DNA of 64,000 nucleotides from Monocercomonoides exilis (taxonomy: Eukaryota > Preaxostyla > Oxymonadida > Polymastigidae): the NCBI GenBank assembly GCA_001643675.2, contig LSRY02000014.1, positions 374,501-438,500 on the forward strand. Direction: 5' to 3'. Of this stretch, positions 32,901 through 44,341 are shown piece after piece; position 1 is the first letter of the stretch, and the number at the start of each line of letters is the position of its first letter. The notes beneath the pieces were generated by a model. It saw only the letters and a program-made list of their open reading frames with translations. It had not been told where the DNA came from and searched no databases. The translations under genes were made by a program, and so were the position numbers.

Positions 32901-35900
32901 AGGAAATGAATTCAGACTGTGTGGATATGAAGATTACCCATGCAAGGGAATTGAGAATGTTGGAGAAGTTCAGTTTTCGAACAAAATGCGAGTGATCAGA
33001 CTGACAAATGCATTTTCATTTGATGAAGAAGTGAAATTGAAAGGACAGTCATATGAGGTTGATTCGAGTGACAAAGATGTTGGAATAAAAATCGAGGCAA
33101 CAGGAACAAAAACACAAGAAGCATTGGTGATGAACAGTGTTTCATCAACATTCACCGAGATATTATTTGAATTGGGAGGATCTATTGGAGAGCGATCATC
33201 ATTTGTTCATTCAACAGGAGGCACATTAAAATGTGCTGATTGTGGGATAAAGATGGGAAGCGAAGTGAATTCTGTGAATTATGTGTTCATGGGTGCGAGT
33301 GGAGGGAAAGTGGAGATTATCCGGATGAGTTGTGGAGGGAGTGTTAGAGAAGTGAGATTTGTGAATAGTGTGATTGTTGTGAATGGAAGTTGTGAATGCA
33401 TGATGGATGAGGTGATAATCAACAAAACAACATCAAATGGAGTGAATGGGCTGATTGAGATTGCCACAAGCAGCTCAGCTACAATTCAGAATTGTTCGAT
33501 AACAAATTGTGATCTTCCGAGTTGTGGAGCAATTCAAGTTGAGAAGTGTTCATCAATCACATTGAAGAACACCTCATTTGAGAGCATCACGAGAGGAGCA
33601 GGAGATGGTGGATGTGTTTGTTTGAGATCAAATGGTGATGGAAGCAGAGACACAATGAGAATTGAGAATTGCACATTCCTTGTGTGCAAAGTGAGTGAGA
33701 ATGGAAAAGGAGGAGGAGGACTGTCAGTTTCATTGGAGAATCCCTCTGAGCTGTATGTGTCTTCAACAAGATTTGAGAAGTGTTGTGCACCATCAACGAG
33801 TGGATCTAATGGAAGAGGAGGAGGATTTCTTCTTTCTCAAACAGATTCGGATGCAATCTTTGAATTATCAGGAGATTTGATATTTGATGGAAATAAAGCA
33901 ACCATTGGAAAGAATGTATTCATTTTAGCATCTGATCTGAACAAAACTGTGACAAGTGACTCGTTCAAGTTCGATTATTCCTCAATGAAGGATGATAAAA
34001 CTCTTTTTGTTGGAAGTGATAACTTTCATTCAAACAAGGAATTATTCATGTTTCTCGTTCCATACAAATCATTTGAGATATTTATCTCATCTGAAGGATA
34101 TGATGTTGCAAGATGTGGAAGTGAGAAGGAGCCATGTCAAACGATGTGGAAAGGGATAAAAAATATTAAAGAGGGAGATGAAATGAAAACAATTCAGATT
34201 GAAGGATCAACTGTCATTCAAGATTCGTTCAATGCATCCAATTATCAGATCAAAAAGAGTGCAAAGATGGGAGAAGAAAACGTGAAAGCCAAATTGAATT
34301 TTGAAAAGGCAATTGGAAATCAACTGGAATATTTCATGGAAAATGATATTCATCTTGAATTATCAAACATACAACTTCAACTGACATATGGTTTTGACAA
34401 CTCAGCCAAAACGATTATTACCAACAAAAATGGAGAATTTGTGATTACTGGATGTTCATTCCATTCAGAAGCTGGAATGAACAATGGATTTGATTGTGTG
34501 TTTGTGGATGTGATTGGAGGAAGTGTGGAAGTGAATGATTTGTCGATGGAATCGTGCAATGTTGGAGATAACATATTTGTCGTTCATGATTCTGGAATTT
34601 CTTGCCATTTTGTGAATGTTCGAGTGGAATCGTTGAATGAGAGTGGGGGATGCATTTTATCGATTAAGATATCTGAACAAGGATTGAAGATCAATGAAGG
34701 AAGTGAAGGAGGGATAAACCTTCAAATTGACAAATCATCATTTTCAGGTGTGAAGAGAAGTGACAATGGAGCAAGTATTTTGGAGTCAAAGAGCGAGAAA
34801 AAGATTTGTTTGGTTGTGAATTCGAGCAGCATAACAGAAGCCAAGGCAGAAACAAGTGAAAAAGGAGGGGCAATATTCTTCACATTGGGTGTGTCTGGAT
34901 CAATGAAGATGATTCAATCAGCAATCAGTCATTGCAGCTGTAGTGAAAGCACAGGAAGAGGAGGAGGGGTGTATTTGGCAACAAAGGAAAGAGGAGAATT
35001 GAATTTCATATTTGTGGGGATGAGATTCAGTTCAAATACAGCAAGCGTGGGGAATGATATTTTCGTTGAATGCTTCAACATCACATCTCAGATCAATGAA
35101 ACCCAATTTCAATTTGATCTCCGAGAAGGTCACTATTCACGAATTAATGCGATATATGGAAGAGATGAATGTGATTATCCAAATGATACAGATCTGATTG
35201 GATTTGTGACTATCCATCAGAGTGACACAATTGTTGTGAGCAGTGTGAATGGATCAAACGAAAAACAGTGTGGAACAAATGCTCTTCCATGTTATTCGAT
35301 TGAATATGGATTGGTGCATCTGACATCTGAATATGTGAGTCTATTGTATGTTGATACAGAGAGTGTGGTTGGTGGAGAGATGAATCTGGAGGAGATGAGC
35401 TTGAGTTCGAAGAACAGAGGCTTGTGCAAAGTTGAAGTGAAATCAAGCTTTGGAAAAACAAGAGAGGCATTAATCATTACCACAAATACAGTCTCATTGG
35501 TGAGGGTGAATTTTGTGTTTAATTCAAATTTCATCTCTCAACATGAATCATTGATATCACCTGAAGGAGGTATTTTTGAAATGATGAATTGCTCTTTTTC
35601 ATCAAAACAATCAGTGGAAGGTGAAAATGCTGAATTTGCAAATATACCATTTCATATTATAAACATGGAAAAAGGAGAACTACAACTTGACGGATGTGCA
35701 ATATCAAATCTCATTCTTCAAAAATCTTCAATATATCTCTCGTCAGCTCTTCCATCAACAATTGATTCATTAATGATTTGCAATTCAACAGTTTCTCATT
35801 CGCTTGTTGAAATTATTGAATGTGGACAATTAAATATGGAAAAGTTTCATTTAGAAAATATCACAGTTGAAGGAAATGAAGAATCATTGATATCTTATTT

Positions 35901-38088
35901 GTCTATGAAAAAGACAATTCAGTTGACAAACTGTTCAATGAGTGGAGTCAGCTCAAACAAAGCAAAAGGGAAATTGATGAAATTGGATAATTGCAAAGAT
36001 GTGAAAATGGACAGTTGCATTTTTGATGGGAGTTCAAATAAAAGAAAGGAGAAGAATTTGAATGTGGAACAAGAGATATGCAGATGGGAAGGATCTCTTG
36101 TGAATGTTGTGAAGAGTTCTGTGATGATGAAAGACACAACAATAGCAAATTCATCAGAAGGTGGAATAACAATAAGTGGAGGAAATGTGAATATTGAGAA
36201 AGGAGAATTCATGAATAACAACCCATCTATTGAAGGATATCCATCAATCAGAAGAAATATCATTTGCTCAGATTCTGGAACATTGAATGTGATGAGTTTG
36301 AAAGGAGGAGATGGATTGAAGGATAATTCTTCACTTTGGATTCTGAATGAAGGATGTGAATTGGGAGGGATGATTGAGGAGAGAGCATCATCATTCTTCA
36401 TTCCAGTGGTGGAAGAGGCGAGGAATGAGACAGGATCTGAGGGAAGAACAATCATCACACTGAGTGGGAGACTTCTTCTGCCATGTAATGTTTCGTTGAA
36501 GTTGAGCTTCAGGAATGGAAGGGAAGATGTGGTTGAGAGTTATGGGATTGGAGAAAAGGAAAGTGTGTCAGAGAATGAAATTGTTGCTGTTGTTTCATCG
36601 GTTCAGATGGGAGCAGTGGGAGCAGAGACAGAAGTGAGTGTGAGTCTTCTGTTTGGAAAAGGTGATTCGCCTTCATCGACTGATTTGTTTATCCTGAAGA
36701 ACAGAAGCGAAACCGAAGGAAAAAGAGATGACATAATTGTTGAAGGAGGGAAAGAAGGAAAATCATTTTGGCCAATAATTGTTGTTGTTATGGCAATAAT
36801 CCTTTTAATTGTTCTTATTGTGTCAATAATATTCATTGTTCGATGGAGAAAACAAAAGAGAAGGACAGAGGAACTTGAAGTGATTGTGGAAGACACAGTG
36901 AAAAAGGATCCGAAAGCATTTGAGATGGTGACGATGGAGATGTCACCAGAGGAGCAGTGGAGGAGAGCCGAGAGGGAAGCTGAAAAGAAGAATGAGGAAA
37001 GGATGAAGAAGAGGGTGTATGAGAAAAGCTTGGGACACTCAGAGTCATCAGAGCATTTGCTGAGTGAGAGTGGCTCCACTGAATACATTTTGGGAAGAGA
37101 CTCAGACAAGATTCCAGAATGGATGCTGGAGAAGGTGGATGAGAAAGAAGTTGAGGAAGAGGCAAGGAAGCGAACGCCATCACCATCCATCTCATCCACT
37201 TCAACCACAGATACTTCAGACACAGAATCCACTTTTGTTCGAGGGGAGGATCTGTGCCCAACCACCTCATCCATGTCGAATCTTGTGGATGTGATGGCCT
37301 GTTCGTCTCCTCATGAAAAGCTGATTGTTGATCTGAGGGATTCGCTGTTCATGCTGCTGCACGGAAAGAATGCGAAGAAGGAGATGGCGATTGGTTCATT
37401 GAAGGAGAGAGAGCAAACAGCTGCTCAAATCCTGTTCTGGGTGGCGAATGGAGCTCTCCACTCATTTGACGAAATGGATAATCCACTCCAATCTCTTTCC
37501 AATCTCAGTCCTCACATTGTGCTGTTCTCAGAGCACATGGTGATCTGCATTGTGATGCATTCAGACTTCTCATCTTCAGACTCAGATTCATCATCCATCT
37601 CATCAACAACAGTTGTGACATCTGCAAGTGATGATGATGATGATGACTCTCTGCCTTCATCAGCGTTTGAGGATGAGGATGATTTCAGGAAGGAGTGCTT
37701 GAGGTGGAAGGCGCCAGAGCTGCTGGTGAACAAGATGATGGGGGCAACAAAGGAGTCGGTGGCATTCTCGATTGGGATGATGGTGTGGGAGTGTCTGACT
37801 CTTCAAATTCCGTTTGGGGAGTATGGAGCAGAGGTGGCGGGGCAGAAGATTGTGAATGGGGAGAAGCCGGATGTGAGGAGGGTGGGCGGGAGCAGCTTGG
37901 CGGGTGTGGTGAAGGGGTGCCTGTCGCAAGACTGGGGGCAGCGGCCGAGTGTGAACGAGCTGAAGCGGGAGTTTATTGTGCGGTTTCCGAAAGGGGCAGC
38001 AATCATGACGATGACAGACGCGATCTGTGTTCGGGAAGAGTCCATGGCTGGGCTGAACAGAAGCATGATGAGCGAGTCGGAGGAGTGA
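29959..38088 (+). CDS. Beta-helix (pectin-lyase-fold) surface protein with kinase-like C-terminus, interrupted by in-frame TGA
   Basis: The first in-frame ATG (29,959) starts a short hydrophobic signal-like segment (GICCIVCIIYF). The long extracellular part is built of short Gly/Cys/Asn-rich strands such as CAQHHYGGGLYV, typical of right-handed parallel beta-helices. At least four larger modules begin with a CG....PC motif (about 31,855; 32,921; 34,114; 35,269). A single transmembrane helix (about 36,766-36,842) is followed by basic residues. The cytoplasmic part ends in a kinase-like C-lobe (about 37,300-38,000) with APE (37,711-37,719), an SIGMMVWECLT helix and a CLSQDWGQRPS motif. No glycine-rich loop, catalytic Lys or HRD is visible and the DFG position reads SDFS, so it is probably a pseudokinase. 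An in-frame TGA (31,618-31,620) splits the gene; the same frame resumes at once with STPYGHDVIFSEE. Either this is a broken copy, a sequence error, or readthrough. Likely a cell-surface adhesin or receptor; ligand unknown. Confidence 0.8.
31618..31620 (+). other. In-frame TGA inside the beta-helix gene
   Basis: The TGA follows codons for HNCR and precedes codons for TTSSTPYGHDV in the same frame, so one base change explains the split. A polypyrimidine stretch and a CAG lie just upstream and resemble a 3' splice site, but an exon starting there would still carry the TGA in frame. TGA ends other genes in this window, so it is not a reassigned codon. Confidence 0.85.
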
Positions 38089-39214
38089 GAGGATGAGGAT
38101 TGGAAGTTGGCAAGCAGGAGAGCAGGAGAGCAGAGGAGCAGGAGAGCAATGAAAATGAGACAATGGAGACGATGCGAAGTGTTCTTGCCATTCACAACAA
38201 CATCCTCTCCAAAAATAAAGCATGTTGATGCATTGGAGAAGAGGAATGCAAAAGGAGGATGATTGAAAGGGAAATGGCTGTTGGGGCAGAAGCCTTTGAG
38301 AGGAATGGGCATGGTGAAAGGAGGGGAGATGAAGTGATGCACCCCTTCAAAAAAAGAGTCAGAATGAAAATATGAGCTGGATTTGCTTGAAGGAAGTGAG
38401 CCAACTTTGTGGAATGGAGTTGTGGAACGGGGTTGAGGAGAGTTTTGTTTTTCTGTCAGATTTTCAACATCAATTTATTACTTTTTCACTTTCTTTTTCA
38501 TTTTTCGTTTTTGTTTGCTTTTCAAAGTTTGTTGTGGAGCAGCATGATTTGCGAGTTGTGCTGTCTGTTTGCGTTATTGAAAAAAAAGGAATGCTTTGAG
38601 TGTATTTCAGTTCTGTGTATTCAATATTTGGAATTATTTGTTCATAATCATCACATTTATGTTATAAACTTATATTTTAATTTGTTGAATCTGTTGCCTT
38701 AGGTAAAAATACACTCATTTGAATGCGACTTTTTCTGAAAACAAAGATCACAAAAAACCTATTTGATTTGAATTATTTTTTGTACCTCAACAACATTTTG
38801 TTTTATTAATTATGGTTTTCAATTGTTTGATCCTTATTTTCATTATTATAATAACTATATTTTGAGAGAAACGAGAAATAAAATAAATTTTTGCTGTGTA
38901 TATCTCAACTTTTTTATTAATGATCTTATAAAAATAAATAACTGGAATTTCAAATAGTCAAAAAAAAAACTATTCTTGATTTTTAGTAAATAAAGTCTGA
39001 ATAATAAGTGAAAAAAGTGAACAATTCATTTTGCTGAATCTTTCATGAAAATTCCTGAATAGCAATGTTTTGTAACAAACGATTTTTTCAAATGATTATT
39101 GTCAAACAATTGATTTATTCTTTTTTTTTAATTCTTTCATTTCATCAATTCTTTTTTCCTACGAAATTCACAGAAAATTTTTCTAAGTCGAAAAACTTTC
39201 AAACGAAATCGAAT
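38089..39214. other. Gene-free spacer after the beta-helix gene
   Basis: The first ~350 bp keep a mixed, more GC-rich composition and include a short GCAGGAGA-type minisatellite (about 38,113-38,149). They may be 3' UTR or former coding extension. From about 38,450 the sequence turns AT-rich with no recognisable gene. Confidence 0.5.
38113..38149. repeat. GCAGGAGA-type minisatellite
   Basis: Four to five imperfect copies of an 8-9 bp unit (AGCAGGAG / AGCAGAGG) lie immediately downstream of the beta-helix gene stop. It is visible directly and has no evident function. Confidence 0.7.
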
Positions 39215-40926
39215 ACACCAAATATTTATCAAGATCGAAAAAGTTTAATTCAAGATCGAAAATTATTATACGAAATCGGAAAACTTTAATTCGAAATCGA
39301 AAATATTTTATTCAACATCGAAAATTCTTTATCATCAAGAAACTTGAAAAATATCATAAAATTCATTCTCATGTCAGTTTCTTTTCTTTCGGTTATTGAT
39401 CCGAGATATTTGAAATTTTCAATCAGAAAAATATTTTTTGATGTTTTTTTGGTGTTTAAGTGTGTAAAATAGCGTGAATATAATAAAATATTCATTTTTT
39501 TTTTCTTCACATGTGTTCAGGAGATTACAAGGAATATGAGCAAAAAATAAAAGTGATTGGATAGTTCATGATCTTGTTTTGTGCACAAACAGACAGAAAT
39601 TTATCATATTTATTGAATACGAAATGTTTTGAATTTCATTTACTGCATTGGAAGCTGATACAATAAAATATTTTCGTTTTTCATATTAATAAAAGAATCG
39701 ATTGTAATCAGTCTATATAATAGAAAACAGTCGTTCAAAACGAAAGAAAAACATTTCCGATAAATAAACATAAGTTATTATCAACATTTGTGTCAAAAAA
39801 TATTCTTGGTTTTAACTTGAATTGAAATTCTGAACCAATTAACTTCTTTTTCCTTTTTGAATTTTAGTTTTTCGATGTTGAATCATTTTTGGTGTAATGT
39901 TTTCAATGATGACGACTGAAATTCATTGATCCTTTTCTCATTTTGAAAATTGAAAGTGTTTTATTTTATCAGATTCAAATGTAATAAATGGGTGATTATT
40001 TTTGAAATCATAACTTTTTTCGGGGTGTCAATTTTTCATTTTCATTTGTCGGTTGGAAGAGATTTTGTATTCTATTTGAGAATTCTATGACAACTGTTTT
40101 TAAAACAAACGTTAAAGCAGAAATAAAAATCATGATAATGTTTTTCTAGCCTTTTCTCTTTTAAGTGTTCTTTTGTTTTTATAAAGGAGAAATATTCAAA
40201 CCGAAAATTTAATTAGAAATAATATAACATCAAAAATAATCACCCAAATGAAATCGAAAACATTTCGTTTCATGGAAATGAGATTTATTTCTGTCTTTTT
40301 GAACGAAAAATAATATAAATAGCGACCCTGCTTTTTTTTATTTTTTTGTGAAATAACTTTTTGTCTCCTATGTACATGTGAAGAGTTAAAAAATAATGAA
40401 TTTTTTCTTTTTCATTCTGTTGAACACAATCAAACACCATAAATGAGGGAAAATACGGACTTTGAAGCTTTTAATGCACAAAGAATGAAAAAATTGTTTC
40501 GCTTATAACTTTATTTCGCTGTCTCAGTTTTCAAAATAATGTGGATTTGCATATCTGAAAGCTGGCATCATTAAAATTAAATCATGAAGTTTTGTGACAT
40601 TTTTCGAATGTCAAAAAATAAACATATTTTTTTTGTGTTTTTTGACTTTAAAAAGTCAATAAAAAATGTATAATTTTTCACTGAAAATGCCTGAAGAGGA
40701 ATATTTTGCAACAGCTCAATTTTAAAAATTATTTTTTGAATGAATTTGATTAATTTCTCGAATCATTTACTGAAAAAATAAGAAACTGAAATGAGTGTGA
40801 ATTTTTTGATTTTTTTCAAAATTTTGGATGATAAAGAGTTTTCGATGTTGAATTAAACTTTTTAGATTTTGAATAAAACTTTTTCAATGTTTAAAACTTT
40901 TACGATTTTGAATAATTTTTGGTGTG
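39215..40926. repeat. Imperfect palindromic repeat with ~150-bp arms
   Basis: The left arm (39,215-39,381) and right arm (40,782-40,926) are inverted copies. Both read inward from an ACACCAAA end, through several TCGAAAA(A/N)TTTAATTC-like subunits, to a CATCGAAAA.TCTTTATCATC segment and a CAGTTTC end. A second, inner inverted pair shares GGGTGATTATTTTTGA (near 39,990) and its complement (near 40,235), centred on nearly the same point. There is no coding potential between the arms. It could be a decayed foldback element or a palindrome. Arm identity is imperfect and no target duplication was identified. Confidence 0.55.
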
Positions 40927-41688
40927 TTTGCAAAAAAATAAAATAAAATAAAAATAAAAAACAAAACGTTTTATAAAAAGTGTTCAATCGAGAAAATTAT
41001 TGTTATTCAGTTTTTGTGAATATTATCAGCAACGTTTGTGTTGTTGTTCTCTGCGAATAAAGTAAATTTTGAACAAAAATAAACTCAAATATAAACAAGA
41101 AACAAAACTTAAAACATTTGTTTCTTTCAAAAAGAAATGAGTTTTTTTCAATGAAAAAACATGTAATAAGAGAGCCAACACTGTATTCATCATTCTTTTC
41201 AAAATTGGTTATGAAAACATAATTTTTCTATGACTAATTTTCTGTGAAGAAGTATGCTTTCAATTCAAATAAGACAATTTATCAGAATTCCTCTCATGTT
41301 TTGAAAATTTGCAATTGTTAAATTGGCAGCACAAAAACATATATGCAAAGAGATGGAAAATCATTAAAATAACAAGCATCGTTGATATTTAAACAATAAA
41401 TAAATAATTTTTTTTATTTTTTAACTTTTATTGATTTTTGTAAACTTTCAGAAAATTTTTAGTTTTTCAAATTTTCGACTTTGGTTGAAAGTTTTTCGAC
41501 TTTGAATTAAACATGTGTTTCTCCTTGACTAATAACAGATAAAATTGGTTTCCTGACGGATCGAGAGATAATTTTCACTTTAGAACCTCAATTATGAAAA
41601 CAATTAATTTCAACGCTAATATTATAAAATATTAATTCAAAAAAGTGAAGAATGAAAATACGTTTTTCAAAAAAAATATTGACAAATA
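40927..41688. other. AT-rich gene-free spacer
   Basis: About 760 bp of AT-rich DNA with no coding signal. Near 41,480 it carries TTGAAAGTTTTTCGACTT, the exact inverse of an 18-bp segment near 39,186, so scattered copies of the palindrome's subunit extend beyond the arms. Confidence 0.5.
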
Positions 41689-42503
41689 CAGTTTGCGCAA
41701 AAAATACAGGACAAGATCGATTTCTCAATAACCGCAAGAGGAATAATTCTGTTAATTTTCCTCAAAATATATCTTTTCAATACAGTCAAAACCGGATATT
41801 ATTACATCGGTTTTTGCACGACTTTTTGTGACTATATCCGATTGTGATAAAATATGATGCTGCTTAACAACGAAAAAATTGACTCAAAATACATTAACAA
41901 ATTAATTAATTTTGTGTCGATTTTTTTATTTTTGGAAATTCTGCACAAACACACTATTTTCACTTGCTTGAACATTTTTGATCATAAATACTCATAATTC
42001 AGACTTATTTGAGCATATTTTTGCAAAATCAAAAAATTCATATTTTTGATCAAAAAACCGATTTTTCATTGAAAAAATCACCCATAATAATAATAAATGT
42101 GATTATATATTTTCATCCCTGAGATAATATTCGATGGAAAATGAATGAAAAATGAGCTAAAAAGGTCGGTGCATGGAAAAATGTGACTATAAACGAATGT
42201 GATTGTATTCGATGTGATTATATCCGGTTTTGACTGTACAAACTCATTTGATATTCAAATCTTTCTGAACAACTTCATTTGCTCTCAGAAAAAATTAATG
42301 ATTAAAATCTCGGAGAAATAGGATTTTGAGTTTCTCCGAAATTTCGATATTTATTTTTTCTGAGCACAAACGAGGAAGTTTTGTAAGTCTCGTTTTTCCA
42401 ATGAGTTTGCATTAATGAAAAGTGTTTTGAGAAAAATTGATAGAATTATTCCTCTTGCAGTTATTGAGAAATCGATCTTGTCCGGGATTTTTTGTGCAAA
42501 CTG
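41689..42503. mobile_element. Outer TA-flanked inverted-repeat element (MITE-like)
   Basis: The ends read CAGTTTGCGCAAAAAATAC on the left and, inverted, CAGTTTGCACAAAAAATCC on the right. The similarity runs for about 80 bp inward (to about 41,770 and from about 42,423), with scattered mismatches. Both ends are flanked by TA, the target duplication of Tc1/mariner and pogo-type transposons, and CAGT-type ends fit that superfamily. Without the inner element it is only ~360 bp and has no transposase frame, so it would be a non-autonomous MITE mobilised in trans. The interior has a small hairpin (CGGAGAAA...TTTCTCCG, about 42,320-42,350). Confidence 0.75.
41783..42236. mobile_element. Inner TA-flanked inverted-repeat element nested in the outer one
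   Basis: This 454-bp element has 27-bp terminal inverted repeats: CAGTCAAAACCGGATATTAT at the left and CAGTCAAAACCGGATATAAT when the right end is inverted, with two mismatches over 27 bp. It is flanked by TA on both sides (41,781-41,782 and 42,237-42,238). It lies entirely within the outer element just inside that element's left repeat, so it inserted later. There is no transposase gene. The ends are of the Tc1/mariner-pogo style. Confidence 0.8.
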
Positions 42504-43240
42504 TAAAAAAATTTAGAATTTCTTGATCATCGGACCGATAGTGAAGACAGCGACTGTCAGAGGAATTTGTATCTGGCAGGGAAGAAATTATTTTTTTAAT
42601 TTGTGAAACAAAGCAAAGTTTAAATAATAAAACAAAAAGAATAAATTCAAAAAAATTAACTCATTTAACGAAATCCCCAAAAATCTGCAAAAATAAATAT
42701 TAGATTTAAAAACAAACACAGACGTAGATTTTCAATTACTGACGGACAAAACAATAATTTTTTTTATCTGAAACACTTGTTCACTTTGAATAAATTTTTG
42801 CCATTTATTATTTGTAAGTTTTCTAATTTTTAAAATTATTTTTTTATTTTTATTGATATTTTTCTTTATCTATGAATAATGGAAATACAGAAATAATAAA
42901 TCGATATTCAATTAATCAAACTTTTCAAAAAGGAAAAATTGTTGAGCTGATGATAACTTTTGCTTAATGAATGAGGAATTAAATATTATAATTTATTTCA
43001 ACGTTAAAATAACAAACAATCAATTGTTCAGGTTCACGAACTTTTATATGACAAACAAATTCTCGCAAATTCAAAGTCCATTCTCATTAACATCTTAAAT
43101 TATTCATAATTAACACTCCAATAACAATTTTCATCAAAATTATTTTGTGTATTTGAAAATACCAATTGTCCAGAATTTTAAATTTGATAAAAATAAATGA
43201 CCTTCCAAAACTTCTCAAAATTTAGGAAGAAAATGAAGCC
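42504..43240. other. AT-rich gene-free spacer
   Basis: About 740 bp between the nested elements and the end of the first minus-strand gene. Composition is AT-rich throughout. I see no gene, RNA or repeat with support. Confidence 0.5.
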
Positions 43241-43878
43241 TCAACCATAAGTTTCCTTTTTTTGCAAAAAATGAAAGCATAAAATTTTCTTTAAAGAAAA
43301 AGAATTTTCACACTGCTTCAAAATTTCCAACTCGATCTCTCTCAGAATAGACGAATCCTTTGAAATTAAGGTTTCATATTTAATCTTGAGGTCTTGCATC
43401 TTGGATATCTTTGAATTTATAAAATTAAGTTCAGGAGTTCGGAAACGTTCCTGCAATTGTGAAAAACAAAATTTCAATTAAAAAAAGAAAAGAAAAAAAC
43501 TTTTCGGTGACAAACTATTCTGAAATTACACCATTTCTGCAAGCATTCAAGTTTTGAACTCAAAGCTTCCATCTGATGTTGAATGAAATCCAATTGTGCA
43601 CGAGCTTTTCTCGCCAAAGACAAAATTTCAGAATACTCGTAAAGAACACTTTCTTCTGAAATCTTTGAAATTCTTAACTCATTGTAAAGAATTTCCAGTT
43701 TTTGTAATAGTCCATTCGTAGTTTCAAGAAAATTTTCATTTTGAGAATTTGGAAAAACAAATGGAGAATTAGGCAAATCAGGACTAGGTGCTGGAGAAAC
43801 ATATGGAATTGGAATTAATTTATCTATCATTTTTTTCAATTGAGCATCTGTCAATTTTCTCTGTTGTACAGTTTCCAT
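43241..43878 (-). CDS. Small helical protein of unknown function, two exons
   Basis: Exon 1 is 43,878-43,516 and exon 2 is 43,450-43,241. They are joined by a 65-bp phase-0 intron with donor GTTTGT and acceptor TTGCAG (on the minus strand), giving 190 residues. The start is the first ATG in frame (METVQQRKLT). A proline-rich segment (IPIPYVSPAPSPDLPNSP) is followed by helix-prone stretches with coiled-coil character (KLEILYNELRI, IQHQMEALSSKLECLQK, MQDLKIKYETLI). No membrane segment or catalytic motif is visible. The mix suggests a subunit of a larger complex, but I do not recognise it. Its neighbour upstream is also spliced and coiled-coil-rich. Confidence 0.6.
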
Positions 43879-44341
43879 CAACAAGTACACATCAATCCAT
43901 TTTTCCAGACAATCACAATATCCACAAAGACTTATGCATTAGATCAAAATTTTTGAATTAAGATTTTTCAATTTTATTTTTTTGCTACAAATAATAAGCG
44001 TTGCTTTCAACGTTGTGAATTTCATATTAATCATTGAGCTGCCCTTTAGCATATTTCTTATCAATAGCAGAAAAAAAAAATTGAAAATTTTCTAACAATT
44101 GCACATTCGTTTCTATGAAAAATAATAACTTTGAGCTAGAAAATGGATATTTTAAAGAGCGTTTGATTTTGCTTTGAAAGTGAAAATGCTTTTCTAAATC
44201 ATTATTATGCGCTATTTCAAGGTTTTGTTATGCAAATGCTTTAAAAAAAATTCAAAAAAAAAATATTATGAATGAGAAAAAAAAATTGAAGTAAAAAATT
44301 TTAGTAGAATTATTGAACATCGATTGCTTCTGCATTAACTC
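43879..44341. other. Spacer between two minus-strand genes
   Basis: About 460 bp, very AT-rich, with poly-A/T runs. It separates the stop of the coiled-coil gene (44,342) from the ATG of the next gene. No feature is recognised. Confidence 0.5.

Noticed and set aside
41500-43240. CRISPR array or tRNA cluster in the gene-free 38-43 kb region
   Set aside because: Repeats are inverted, not evenly spaced direct repeats, and no cloverleaf with a GGTTCRA-type arm was recognised.
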